Part shown: positions 25,214-33,892 of the stretch, piece after piece
How positions within the stretch are numbered: position 1 is the first letter of the stretch
Layout of the letters: each line of letters starts with the position of its first letter
Assembly: GCA_903895255.1 (NCBI GenBank)
Contig: CAITTG010000005.1
Coordinates: 1 to 64,000, forward strand
From: an uncultured Verrucomicrobia subdivision 3 bacterium
GTDB lineage: Bacteria > Verrucomicrobiota > Verrucomicrobiia > Limisphaerales > UBA11358
Reading direction: 5' to 3'
Length of the DNA stretch: 64,000 nucleotides
Made by a program: the position numbers and the translations under genes
Notes under the pieces: model-generated
Seen by the model: the letters and a program-made list of their open reading frames with translations, nothing else
The model's database searches: none
What the model was told of the DNA's origin: nothing

Positions 25214-25519
25214 ATGTCCAGCCTCGGAAAATTCATGAAGCAAGCTGCCCGGATGCAGCAGCAGATGGAACAAGTGCAGAACCAGCTCGCGCAGCGCACC
25301 GTCGAAGCCACCAGCGGTGGCGCCGTGAAGGTCACCGCCAAATGCGATGGCTCGCTCGCGGCCATCAAAATTGATCCGCAAGCCCTGAATCCAGCCGATG
25401 CCCAGTTGCTTGAGGACATGATCCTCACCGCCGCCAACCAGGCGCTGAGCCAGGCCAAGGAAATTTCCACCGCCGAAATGGGCAAGGTCACCGCCGGCCT
25501 GAACATGCCCGGCTTCTAA
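25214..25519 (+). CDS. ybaB: YbaB/EbfC nucleoid-associated protein
   Basis: A DNA-binding protein of 101 residues with the family pattern: an N-terminal helix rich in M and Q (MKQAARMQQQMEQVQNQLAQRTVEA), the GGAVKVTAKCDGSLAAIKIDPQAL beta strands, LLEDMILTAANQALSQAKE, and a glycine/methionine tail (AGLNMPGF). It acts as a dimer on the nucleoid. It lies 48 bp after dnaX and 9 bp before recR. Confidence 0.94.
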   Translation: MSSLGKFMKQAARMQQQMEQVQNQLAQRTVEATSGGAVKVTAKCDGSLAAIKIDPQALNPADAQLLEDMILTAANQALSQAKEISTAEMGKVTAGLNMPGF

Positions 25520-25528
25520 CCGCCGCCC

Positions 25529-26122
25529 ATGCTGCCCGAATCCATCGCGGAACTCACCGGTGCCTTGAGCAAACTACCCGGCGTGGGCCCCCGCTCCGCC
25601 GAGCGCATCGCCCTCCACCTGGTGCAAACCGAGGTCGCCGTCGTCCGGCACCTTGCCGACGTCATTGTGCGCGCGCGGGAAAAGATCCATTTCTGCACCA
25701 CCTGCGGCGCGCTCACTGAAAAATCCCCCTGCACCATCTGTGACGACCCCCGGCGCGACCCGGCCATCGTGTGCGTCGTGGAGCGCGCCGTGGATATTTT
25801 GAGCGTGGAAAAATCCGGCAGCTTTCGCGGCAAATTCCATGTGCTCGGCGGCAAAATCTCGCCGCTTGATGGCGTGGACCCCGAAGATCTGCGCATCGCG
25901 GAACTCGAGCAGCGCCTTAACCACGAACCCATCCAGGAACTCATCATCGCCCTCGGCACCGATGTGGAAGGCGACGCCACCAGTTATTACCTCGCCAAAC
26001 GCTTTCAAAGGAACCATCTAAAAATTTCCCGCATCGCCTACGGACTCCCCGCCGGCAGCGGGTTGGAATTCGCCGACGAACTGACCCTCAACCGCGCTCT
26101 CGAAGGCCGCCGCGAGATGTAA
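25529..26122 (+). CDS. recR: Recombination mediator RecR
   Basis: A 197-residue protein of the RecFOR pathway that helps load RecA on gapped DNA. In order: helix-hairpin-helix (LSKLPGVGPRSAERIALHLV), four-cysteine zinc finger (CTTCGALTEKSPCTIC, about 56-71), Toprim domain (VCVVERAVDILSVEKSGSFRGKFHVLGG...) and the C-terminal part with ALGTDVEGDATSYYLAKR and SRIAYGLPAGSGLEFADELTL. Length and motifs are normal. Confidence 0.96.
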   Translation: MLPESIAELTGALSKLPGVGPRSAERIALHLVQTEVAVVRHLADVIVRAREKIHFCTTCGALTEKSPCTICDDPRRDPAIVCVVERAVDILSVEKSGSFRGKFHVLGGKISPLDGVDPEDLRIAELEQRLNHEPIQELIIALGTDVEGDATSYYLAKRFQRNHLKISRIAYGLPAGSGLEFADELTLNRALEGRREM

Positions 26123-26128
26123 CCGCCC

Positions 26129-26740
26129 ATGCCCACCCAACCTGTAATCATTTTTGACCTCGGCAAAGTCCTGGTGGATTTTGACTATTCCATCGCCGCC
26201 GGAAAAATACGCGCGCGCAGTGCCAGTGCCCCCGCGGATGCCGACTTGTTTGCCGGCCTCGCCAGCCTGCTGGCTGATTATGAAACCGGCCTCATCACCC
26301 GGGGCCGCTTTTTTGCCGCGGTCCGCGACGCCGTGGGCTTTCAGGGCTCCCCCGCCGAGTTCGGCGATTATTTCGCAAAGATTTTCGCGCCCATCGCGCC
26401 CATGATCGAACTCCACGCCGCCCTGCGCCAGGCCGGTTACCGCACCTACATTTTCTCCAACACCAACGACCTCGCCATCGAACACGTCCGGCAGGACTTC
26501 CCCTTCTTCCAAAATTTTGACGGCCACATCCTTTCCTACGAGGTCAAAGCCATGAAGCCCCAGCCCGCCATCTATGAAGCCATGGAGCACATGTGTGGGA
26601 ATAAAGGTGATGACCTGATTTACATCGACGACCGCCCGGAAAACATCGCCGCCGGAGCCGCGCGCGGCTGGCGGACCATCCTCCACGAGTCCCCCGAAAA
26701 AACCCGCGCCGCCCTGCTCGATTACGGCATCAAATTGTAA
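26129..26740 (+). CDS. HAD-like phosphatase, YihX type
   Basis: A cytoplasmic hydrolase of 203 residues. Motif I is IIFDLGKVLVDFD (residues 7-19); the FDLGxV form is that of the YihX group, which includes a glucose-1-phosphate phosphatase. Motif II is YIFSNTNDLA, the motif III lysine lies in SYEVKAMKPQPAIYE, and motif IV is YIDDRPENIAAG. It begins six bases after recR and is probably cotranscribed. If it acts on glucose 1-phosphate it could use the product of glgP, but that is inference. Confidence 0.85.
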   Translation: MPTQPVIIFDLGKVLVDFDYSIAAGKIRARSASAPADADLFAGLASLLADYETGLITRGRFFAAVRDAVGFQGSPAEFGDYFAKIFAPIAPMIELHAALRQAGYRTYIFSNTNDLAIEHVRQDFPFFQNFDGHILSYEVKAMKPQPAIYEAMEHMCGNKGDDLIYIDDRPENIAAGAARGWRTILHESPEKTRAALLDYGIKL

Positions 26741-26859
26741 CCCCCGCCATCCCGGAGCGCGGCCATCCTGGGCGAGGCAATATTCAAGAACTCTGTGGGA
26801 AACGAGGTGACGAGTCTCTGATTAACTAGGTTTTGAAATAAATTCCCGGCGGAGGTTCA

Positions 26860-28485
26860 TTGACAGCGATTCCAAGCTACGCTCAAATTCATTCCCATTG
26901 TTTGCAAACAAACCCAACATCAAATCAATGCCGGCCGCCCCGTTCCGCGCCCGCCACCACTTTGCTGCTCCTGCTTGGGCTGACCCTCGGCTTTTGGCCC
27001 GAGCCAAGCCACGCGGATGACAGCCCCCAACTCGCCTTCGCCCAAATCCAGATCAACGATCACCCCGCCAGCCTCCTCTTTGCCACCGCCCTCGATTTCA
27101 CCTGCCTCCTCAATACCGGCGCCAGCCGCCTCGGTGTTCAAAACCCGGATCCGTGGCTCGACATCTACAAAGTTTCCATCGGCTTGTCCGCGCCCACCCG
27201 CGTGTCCCAAGCCGGCCAGACCCAGGTGACTCCCCTCCTCCTCGCCCGCGTGCCACTCTGGGCCCGGCCCATCCTCCATCTGCTGCCGTTTCGCTTGGAC
27301 GGCCTGCTCGGCTGGCCCGAAGTCCATGACAACATCCTCGTCTTCGACTACGAGGCCCGCACCATCCGTCGGGTGGAACAACTGCCACCGGAAACCGCCG
27401 GCTGGGTAAAATTAAAAGTAGCGCCCGCGGACAGCCTCCTCCTGGAACTCCCCCAGTCTGATGGTTCGCGCGGCCTCCTTAGCCTGAACATCGGTTTGGA
27501 AACCGGCCGCACGGCCATCCGCCTGTCTGCGGGACCATGGCAGGCTTGGCACGCCGCCCACCCCCGGGCCGCCGCCATCAGCGATGTCAACCTTGGCCCG
27601 CTTACGCTGACCGGTGTGACCGTCAAGGAATTGCCCGCCCGCGAGGCGGACGATTTGCTGGAAGCCAACCCCGGCGTCCCGTCCGTCTGGCAACTTGGCT
27701 CCGCCGCCCTCGCTCATCTCGATCTCGTGGTAGATGGCATCCACGGCTGGGCCTACCTCCATCCGCGTTCATCCCCGTCATCCCCGTCATCCTCGGCCAG
27801 CCCGTCAAGCGATGGCAATTGGCAACTCGCCGATAATGTGCGCCTGTCGCGGGACAATTTTTTTGTGTATTCGGGTTGGTATAAATGGTGCGGGCAGAAT
27901 TTTGCCGGGGCTTGGGCGGATTACCATCAGGCCCTCCGGCTGAACCCCCAAAACGTCGGCGCGCTTTCCGGCTGCGGATCCATTCAGCAAATTCAGGGCG
28001 ATTTTTCTGAAGCCGTGTCCAATTACGACCGGGTCATCGAACTGCGTCCGGACAATTCCGCCTGGGAGCGCTTGGATCGCCAGACGTTGCTCTGGCGGCT
28101 GCCTCCATCCGGAGCGAAGCCACCTCCGGCGCTCCCCCACCCACCGGCCGCTCATGACTCCGCCACAGTGCTGCCTCCCGTCGTTGTGTCCGCTCGGCAA
28201 CCCGCCGGCAGCCTGCCCTGGTCGCAAATCCTGCGGCTCTACCTCGACGGCCGCCTGGATGAAAAAGCCCTGCTGGCAGCCGCCAAACAAAAGCACGGCG
28301 AACGCTCCGTGGCCGGGCAGAAAGCCCAGGTGTGGTATTATCTCGGCCAGGCGCGCTTGCGCCAGGGGGACCCGGCGGGCGCCCGTGAATGGTTCAAAAA
28401 ATGCCAGTCTGCCAGCGTCAAAGAGGACAATGAATATTACTTTGCCGTTGCCGAACTCGCCCGCCTTGACTCCGCCGCGAAATAG
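26860..28485 (+). CDS. Exported retropepsin-like/TPR protein with degenerate catalytic motif
   Basis: A protein of about 541 residues and unknown function. The frame has no early ATG; TTG 26860 is the best start, with GGAGG four bases before it and a signal-type hydrophobic segment at residues 34-50. Residues 55-180 have the aspartic-protease (retropepsin-like) outline: LLNTGASRLGV, where the family has DTGA(S/T), and later FRLDGLLGWPEVHDNILVFDYE, equivalent to GLLGxDxL...IDY. The catalytic aspartate is therefore N85, so the domain is probably inactive. A second, weaker half follows. A linker rich in S and P (about 303-322) is encoded by 9-base TCATCCCCG repeats. The C-terminal part has TPR-like helices (GAWADYHQALRLNPQN..., DFSEAVSNYDRVIELRPDN, AQVWYYLGQARLRQGDPAGAREWFKK). 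Confidence 0.75.
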   Translation: MTAIPSYAQIHSHCLQTNPTSNQCRPPRSAPATTLLLLLGLTLGFWPEPSHADDSPQLAFAQIQINDHPASLLFATALDFTCLLNTGASRLGVQNPDPWLDIYKVSIGLSAPTRVSQAGQTQVTPLLLARVPLWARPILHLLPFRLDGLLGWPEVHDNILVFDYEARTIRRVEQLPPETAGWVKLKVAPADSLLLELPQSDGSRGLLSLNIGLETGRTAIRLSAGPWQAWHAAHPRAAAISDVNLGPLTLTGVTVKELPAREADDLLEANPGVPSVWQLGSAALAHLDLVVDGIHGWAYLHPRSSPSSPSSSASPSSDGNWQLADNVRLSRDNFFVYSGWYKWCGQNFAGAWADYHQALRLNPQNVGALSGCGSIQQIQGDFSEAVSNYDRVIELRPDNSAWERLDRQTLLWRLPPSGAKPPPALPHPPAAHDSATVLPPVVVSARQPAGSLPWSQILRLYLDGRLDEKALLAAAKQKHGERSVAGQKAQVWYYLGQARLRQGDPAGAREWFKKCQSASVKEDNEYYFAVAELARLDSAAK

Positions 28486-28553
28486 TCTTCAAAACCATGG
28501 TACCTTGACGATCGGCTCGATAATTCCGGCTCACACCGCATGAAATCTACTGT

Positions 28554-28979
28554 TCACGGCAAGACCAGTTCCACTTCTCCGCCTTCCAGCGCCGGATGCC
28601 CATCGCGCCCTTCGCACGCGGACATCTCCTGGTTCCAAACCGCCCGCACGTCGGCCGGTGCCTTGTCCGGCGCCGAATGGCTCACCCAGGTGAAAATCTC
28701 CACATAACGCATTTTCCCATCATCCTCCCGCTCCCGCACAATCACATGCGGCGCGCTCCGGACCATGCCTTCATGCCGGTATATTTTCCAAGCCCGCGCC
28801 AGCAACAGCGGAAACACCGCCTCCTGGCCGCTTTGCACATGGTACGTCACCACCACCGTCTCCGGCGTGTCCCAAGCCGGCTTGGGATGGGGATGAAACC
28901 CTGTGGTTGTCGTCGTGGTGACAGTGCAGGCCGTCAACCCCACCAACGCCAACGCCATTAAGCAGGACGCAATCTTCAT
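28554..28979 (-). CDS. Small predicted lipoprotein
   Basis: A 141-residue protein with a signal peptide ending in the lipobox LTAC (cysteine 18), followed by a run of six or more threonines. The body (about 40-125) has one compact alpha/beta pattern (VVVTYHVQSGQEAVFPLLLARAWKIYRHEG ... YVEIFTWVSHSAPDKAP), which could be a dimeric ferredoxin-like fold of the antibiotic-monooxygenase type. That is a structural guess. I do not recognise a named family. It is transcribed opposite to its neighbours and is a single gene. Confidence 0.75.
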   Translation of the reverse strand: MKIASCLMALALVGLTACTVTTTTTTGFHPHPKPAWDTPETVVVTYHVQSGQEAVFPLLLARAWKIYRHEGMVRSAPHVIVREREDDGKMRYVEIFTWVSHSAPDKAPADVRAVWNQEMSACEGRDGHPALEGGEVELVLP

Positions 28980-29198
28980 GGCTTGGAAAATATTTAGTAC
29001 CCGGCCATTTGTCCAATCCCCAGTGGCAACTCATTCGCCCCATCATTCCCATTCGTCTCATCTCCCCACACCCTTCTTTGAACAAATCCTCCATTTTACT
29101 ATCAAACCCCTGACCATTTAATCATGCCACGAAACCACCCGCACCACCGCCAACGAACCTTTTGACCCCACGGTCGCCAGAATCTATACTAACCATCC

Positions 29199-32100
29199 AT
29201 GAATCATCTGATGATCCGCCGTTTCGCCTGCCTGCTGGTCCTCGTCCTGGCGGCCGCTGCCAGCTCCCTCCGGGCCGCCGATGCCGACCGCTACACCGGC
29301 ACCAATTGGGATTTCCTGGATCCCAGGACCGTCATGGCCGCCGCCGCTGGCATCACCACTGATAAATACCCCGATTGCGACGACGCCACCGTGGACTGCC
29401 GTTCTGAGCGCGTTTACCGCGCCGATGGCACCGGCGAGTCGCAGGATGACAACTACACCAAGGTCCTCACCGAAAAGGGCAAGCGCAACAACCGCACCGT
29501 TAGCCTCAGCTTTCAGCTCCCCTACACCACCGTGGAAGTCACCAAACTGGAGGTGATTAAACCTGACGGCACCGTGGTGGCCGTGGATGTCGCCGCCAAT
29601 TCCAAGGAAACCATAGACGAGAGCCAGATGGACATGAACATTTATGATCCCAACAGCAAGGTCCTCCAGGTGAACATTCCCGAGCTGGAAATTGGCGACG
29701 TGGTGCATTCCATCATCCGCCAGACCACGCAGCGCTCGATTATACCCGGCCAGTACGCCGAGGTAAACCTGCTCGAGAGCGAATCCTACCTCCGCCACAC
29801 CTCTTACGAAGTCAAAGCCCCGGTGGATCGTCCATTGCTTCACGCCTTGGTGCGCGACCCCGTCCCCGGCACGGTAACTTCCACCATCCAGACCAACTCG
29901 GATAACACGATCACCTACCACTGGGAAGTGAACAATGTCCCCCGCATGTTTGATGAACCCGGCATGCCCGCTCATGAGAACGTCCTTCAACGCACCATGG
30001 TCAGCACCCTGCCCGACTGGCCCACCGTGTCCAAATGGTACTGGGGCTTGAGCGAATCCCATCTGGCCGCCATCACTCCGGAAATGAAAGCCAGTGTGGC
30101 CCAGCTCACCGCCAGCGCCACCAATGATTTGAACAAGGTTCAGGACCTCTTTTTCTACGTGTCCAAAAAAATCCGTTACATGGGCCTCACCCCGGAAAAA
30201 GACCGGCCCGGTTTCGAACCTCACGATGTGTGCCTGACGTTTGGCAAAAAGTACGGTGTCTGCCGTGACAAGGCGGCGTTGCTGGTTTCCTTCCTGCGCA
30301 TCGCCGGCCTCCCCGCCTATCCCGTGCTCATCAATGTCGGCACCAAGCGCGACCCCGAGGTGCCGGATTCCTTTTTCAACCACGCCATCGTCTGCGTGGA
30401 ACTTACCAACGGCGTCTATACCCTCATGGACCCCACGGATGAAAACACCCGCGAACTCCTGCCCGCCCAGGATTGCAACCAAAGCTATCTCGTCTGCCGG
30501 CCCGAGGGCGAACAATTGCAACTCAGCCCCATCATCCCCGCCTCGCAAAACCTGATGCACGTCGCCACCACCGGCACGCTCGACAACGCCGGCACCCTCA
30601 CCGCCACCACCGAACTCCGGTTTGACGGCGTCAATGACAACGAATATCGCGGCGCCTTCGCCAAAATGAAACCCGACGATCGCCTGCGCTTTTTCGAGCG
30701 CAACCTCAAACGGGTCATGCCCGGCGCGAAAGTTACCGCCCTGACCTTGCTGCCGGAGGACATGCTGGATGTTTCCTCCCCCGTGCGCGCCACCGTACAG
30801 TTCACCGTGGCCGGCATGACCGCCACCGGCAGCGGCAAAGCCGTGGTCAGCCTGCCCTGGGTGGGCAAAACCTTTGGCATCGTAAATTTTATCCTGGATG
30901 GCACCGGCCTCGCCCAACGGAAATATCCCCTGGACACGTTTGTGGCCTGTGGTTTGGACGAATCGATTTCCCTCAAACTCGCCGACAGCTACACCGGGGC
31001 CGTCTCTCTGCCCGCCAGCACCCCGGTGGATGACTCCGGCATCACCTATCATCGCACGGTGACCTTCCAGGACCAGTCGATTGCCTGCTCCCGGCAATTG
31101 GATTTGAAAACCGTGGAGTTTTCCCCCGCGCAATATTTGCTCCTCAAAAAAACCTTGGAACTGATGCAGTACGATGACCGCAAATCCCCGGTTCTGACCG
31201 TCGCCGGCAACCTGGCGGAAGCCGAAGCCACGCCCCCTGACCTTCCCTCCGCCCCGGTGGCCTCCAATGCCCGCGTGGTGTACAGCCAAAAGACGCTGGA
31301 CGTTCATGACGCGCACACCGCCACCTATCACGTCAAATATTCCAAGCAAATCCTCAGCTACAACGGCAAGGTGCGCGAATCGGAAATCAAAGTCCCCTTT
31401 AATCCCGCCGTGGAGTCGGCGCGCTTCCTGCGCGGGGTGGTCACCTCCAAAACCGGCGTGCGCCAGGAAATCTCCACCAATGAAATCAACGTGATGGATG
31501 ATTCCTGGGACGCCTCCGCCAAACGCTACACCGGCGGCAAAATCCTGGTCGCCAACCTCCCGGGCGTGGACATTGGCTCCACCATCGAGGTGGAACTGGA
31601 GGTCACCAGCCACGGCAAGCCGTATATTTCCGGCTTTGAGTCCTTTGAATTGCCCGATGCCCTGGATCAAAAAACCTTTGTCCTGACCGCTCCGGACAGT
31701 CTCAACGTGCACACCCTCGTGAGCGGCCAACCGGGTCGCGTGCAGGCCACTGCGCAAACGAACGACAACCGCCAGCAGTTTACCTGGCAGGCCGACCACG
31801 TCGACGCCCTCCCCGCGGAAACCCAGTTGCCGCCCGAATGGACCTACTCCGCCGGCGTCGGCTTTTTCCTGGGCGACCCCATGGCCTATTGCCAGGAAGT
31901 ACTCAGCAACCTGCTGGACCGTTCCAGCCAGAATCTCAAAACCAAGCCATTCGCCGCGGAATTGACCGCTCACGCCCCGGATAAACTCGCCGCCATCCAG
32001 GCCATTCGCGATTTTATTGCCAAATCCATTCGCGACGCCGGCCCCTCCTTCATTGAACTGCCATTATCCGAACTCTCCGCCGCGGACACCACTCTGGCCG

Positions 32101-33041
32101 ACGGTTACGGCCACATGGCGGACCGCGCCATCCTCTGTCATTCACTCTTGACGGCGGCCGGCTTCCAGCCCGAATTTGTCCTCGCCTCCGATCTCCCCCC
32201 CATCGCCGACATCACCAAGGTGGCGGAAACCCTCCCCTTGCCACAAAACTTTGACTCCGTGCTGGTAAAAGTGACCGTGGATGGCGTGACCTATTATCTG
32301 AATGACACGGATGAATACTCCCAGTTGGGGGCCACGGCTCACCACGGCAAACTCGGTTTCAACCTGGCCAGCCAGCGGTTTGAGACCATCACCGCCGCGC
32401 CCGGCTGCGCCGATAAAACCGACACCGTTTATCAGCTGAACCTGACGGATGATGGCCGGGCGCGGGTGCAAATCACCCACTCCTACTACGGGGGCGATTT
32501 CGGCGATAAACATCGGTACTTTGCCGAACTTCCGCCCGAGGAACGCAACCGCTACTTCCAGGAAGCCGTTTCCGGCGTGGCTCAGGGTGCCCGGGCCGTC
32601 GGCGATTTGGTCACCCACTTTGATACCTATCCCGGCACGGAACAGTTCACCGTGGAAATCAACCACTACACCGTCGTGGACGGGCAGAACATGTATTTCA
32701 ACCTGCCGTTCGTTCCCACCATCACCGCCCCCGGCGCGGATCATCGGGCTTTGCCGCTGTTTATCAATAGCGCCATGGATAACACCGTGCGCACCGAAAT
32801 CACCCTGGCCCCGGAGTTTCAACACCTCGTCATCAACCCTCCCCCCGGTCAGTTGACCATGCCTGGTGGTGCCGAAAGCGCCTCGATCACCGAGACCAAT
32901 CCGGCTGGCCAGGTAATCGTCACCCACGAATTCAAAACCACCCCCGCCCTCGTCAGCCCTGCGGATTACCAGTCCATGTTGAAACTGGAATCCACCTTGA
33001 GCAAAAAATCCTCCCGCGTCTTCCTCCTGGAGCACAACTGA
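29199..33041 (+). CDS. Tandem DUF3857-transglutaminase-like protein, second copy inactive
   Basis: An exported or membrane-associated protein of 1,280 residues with a signal peptide (residues 7-27). It holds two successive modules, each a DUF3857-type beta domain followed by a transglutaminase-like cysteine-hydrolase domain. In the first the triad is intact: C355 in YGVCRDKAALL, H395 in FFNHAIVCVEL and D411 in LMDPTDENT. In the second (DUF3857-like from about 690, transglutaminase-like about 905-1050) the aligned residues are M973 (GYGHMADRAILCHSLL) and S1020 (NFDSVLVKV), while the aspartate in YYLNDTDEY is kept. The second copy should not be catalytic. No substrate is known. Proteins of this group usually sit alone, as here. 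No clear ribosome site precedes the ATG; a second in-frame ATG lies four codons later. Confidence 0.85.
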   Translation: MNHLMIRRFACLLVLVLAAAASSLRAADADRYTGTNWDFLDPRTVMAAAAGITTDKYPDCDDATVDCRSERVYRADGTGESQDDNYTKVLTEKGKRNNRTVSLSFQLPYTTVEVTKLEVIKPDGTVVAVDVAANSKETIDESQMDMNIYDPNSKVLQVNIPELEIGDVVHSIIRQTTQRSIIPGQYAEVNLLESESYLRHTSYEVKAPVDRPLLHALVRDPVPGTVTSTIQTNSDNTITYHWEVNNVPRMFDEPGMPAHENVLQRTMVSTLPDWPTVSKWYWGLSESHLAAITPEMKASVAQLTASATNDLNKVQDLFFYVSKKIRYMGLTPEKDRPGFEPHDVCLTFGKKYGVCRDKAALLVSFLRIAGLPAYPVLINVGTKRDPEVPDSFFNHAIVCVELTNGVYTLMDPTDENTRELLPAQDCNQSYLVCRPEGEQLQLSPIIPASQNLMHVATTGTLDNAGTLTATTELRFDGVNDNEYRGAFAKMKPDDRLRFFERNLKRVMPGAKVTALTLLPEDMLDVSSPVRATVQFTVAGMTATGSGKAVVSLPWVGKTFGIVNFILDGTGLAQRKYPLDTFVACGLDESISLKLADSYTGAVSLPASTPVDDSGITYHRTVTFQDQSIACSRQLDLKTVEFSPAQYLLLKKTLELMQYDDRKSPVLTVAGNLAEAEATPPDLPSAPVASNARVVYSQKTLDVHDAHTATYHVKYSKQILSYNGKVRESEIKVPFNPAVESARFLRGVVTSKTGVRQEISTNEINVMDDSWDASAKRYTGGKILVANLPGVDIGSTIEVELEVTSHGKPYISGFESFELPDALDQKTFVLTAPDSLNVHTLVSGQPGRVQATAQTNDNRQQFTWQADHVDALPAETQLPPEWTYSAGVGFFLGDPMAYCQEVLSNLLDRSSQNLKTKPFAAELTAHAPDKLAAIQAIRDFIAKSIRDAGPSFIELPLSELSAADTTLADGYGHMADRAILCHSLLTAAGFQPEFVLASDLPPIADITKVAETLPLPQNFDSVLVKVTVDGVTYYLNDTDEYSQLGATAHHGKLGFNLASQRFETITAAPGCADKTDTVYQLNLTDDGRARVQITHSYYGGDFGDKHRYFAELPPEERNRYFQEAVSGVAQGARAVGDLVTHFDTYPGTEQFTVEINHYTVVDGQNMYFNLPFVPTITAPGADHRALPLFINSAMDNTVRTEITLAPEFQHLVINPPPGQLTMPGGAESASITETNPAGQVIVTHEFKTTPALVSPADYQSMLKLESTLSKKSSRVFLLEHN

Positions 33042-33118
33042 ACCCAAAAACCTGGACCTGTGCTGCCCAAGGCCACAAACATCTTGTATTGGCAGCTCGC
33101 GATTGGCGCTTAAGGAGC

Positions 33119-33135
33119 GCCGGCTTGAAGCCGGC
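33119..33135. repeat. REP-like hairpin GCCGGCTTgAAGCCGGC
   Basis: An 8-bp perfect stem with a one-base centre, with the 'CTTGAAGCC' core typical of small dispersed hairpins. The one at 37230-37246 has a similar plan (ACAGGC-TGGAA-GCCTGT). Confidence 0.55.
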
Positions 33136-33392
33136 TTTGCGTGAGCGATTATGCTCCTGGTCCGGCTTCTTTAACAACCTGACATCCAGTCTTTTTTATA
33201 ATCAAAAACGGTTCTCCGCTGTTTTTATTGGAAGGTCCGTCCTTCAAATTCAGGGCCTTACCAACCTGCCCGGTGTGGGCACGTTATAGGGCTGCTCAGC
33301 GCGGAGCACCTGGCGTCTCTGCGATGCGCAGCCACCGCAACCCCCGCGTTCAGAAATTTCCCTTGTCAGCTCAAATGCTTGCTTATAAAATC

Positions 33393-33428
33393 AAATACCC
33401 GCATTGCCAGTCTCCAATGCGGGTATTT
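33393..33428. terminator. Strong intrinsic-terminator-like stem, possibly bidirectional
   Basis: AAATACCCGCATTG and CAATGCGGGTATTT form a perfect 14-bp stem with an 8-nt loop, followed by GCATTTTT. Upstream bases are A-rich, so it could also act on the opposite strand. It lies 350 bp after the nearest plus-strand stop codon, too far to be the usual end of that message. Confidence 0.6.
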
Positions 33429-33892
33429 GCATTTTTAATGCCGATACTTTTAATCAACCCTTGGCGATTAATTTCCAAGCGACGTTCGCCTGGTGTCAGC
33501 AGTTCATTGGCGATTCGCCAACCCTCGGTCGCCGGGCGGGCGGCTCAACGATGGCAACAACCAAACCTGCGGCACAGCCTCATTACCAAGCGACAATTCC
33601 ACTGGAAACAGCGAGGAGCCTCAAAAACCCTCAAATTTTATGTCCTAAACCGTCCGTCTTGGTCTCCCGGGAAACGACACGAGTAGTGTCTGAAATCCAA
33701 CTCCCGTCCGAACGCCCAAAATCCCGCGCTTCCCGCTCCTTCCTTCGCCCTTGTCCGGCCGCTTGATTCTTCACGCTGCCCTTTTCATTCTTTGTGCAAG
33801 CCCTGCTAACCTTCAAAAATAGCCGCCTTGATGCTTCCCTTGCCGCTGCATTTCAAACTTGCATTGTTGCCCATGAAACCTATTTTCTTTGG

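Larger units (their letters stand above)
33042..33892. other. 850-bp gap with hairpins, no recognised gene
   Basis: Neither strand gives a protein that I recognise. Several open frames of 60-150 codons overlap one another and lack ribosome sites. The gap contains the REP-like hairpin at 33119-33135, the terminator-like stem at 33393-33428 and a smaller stem around 33510 (TTGGCGATTCGCCAA). I looked for a glycine riboswitch ahead of gcvP and did not find its conserved core. Confidence 0.45.

Noticed and set aside
33429..33892. Glycine riboswitch before gcvP
   Set aside because: The conserved glycine-aptamer core and paired tandem structure are not visible.
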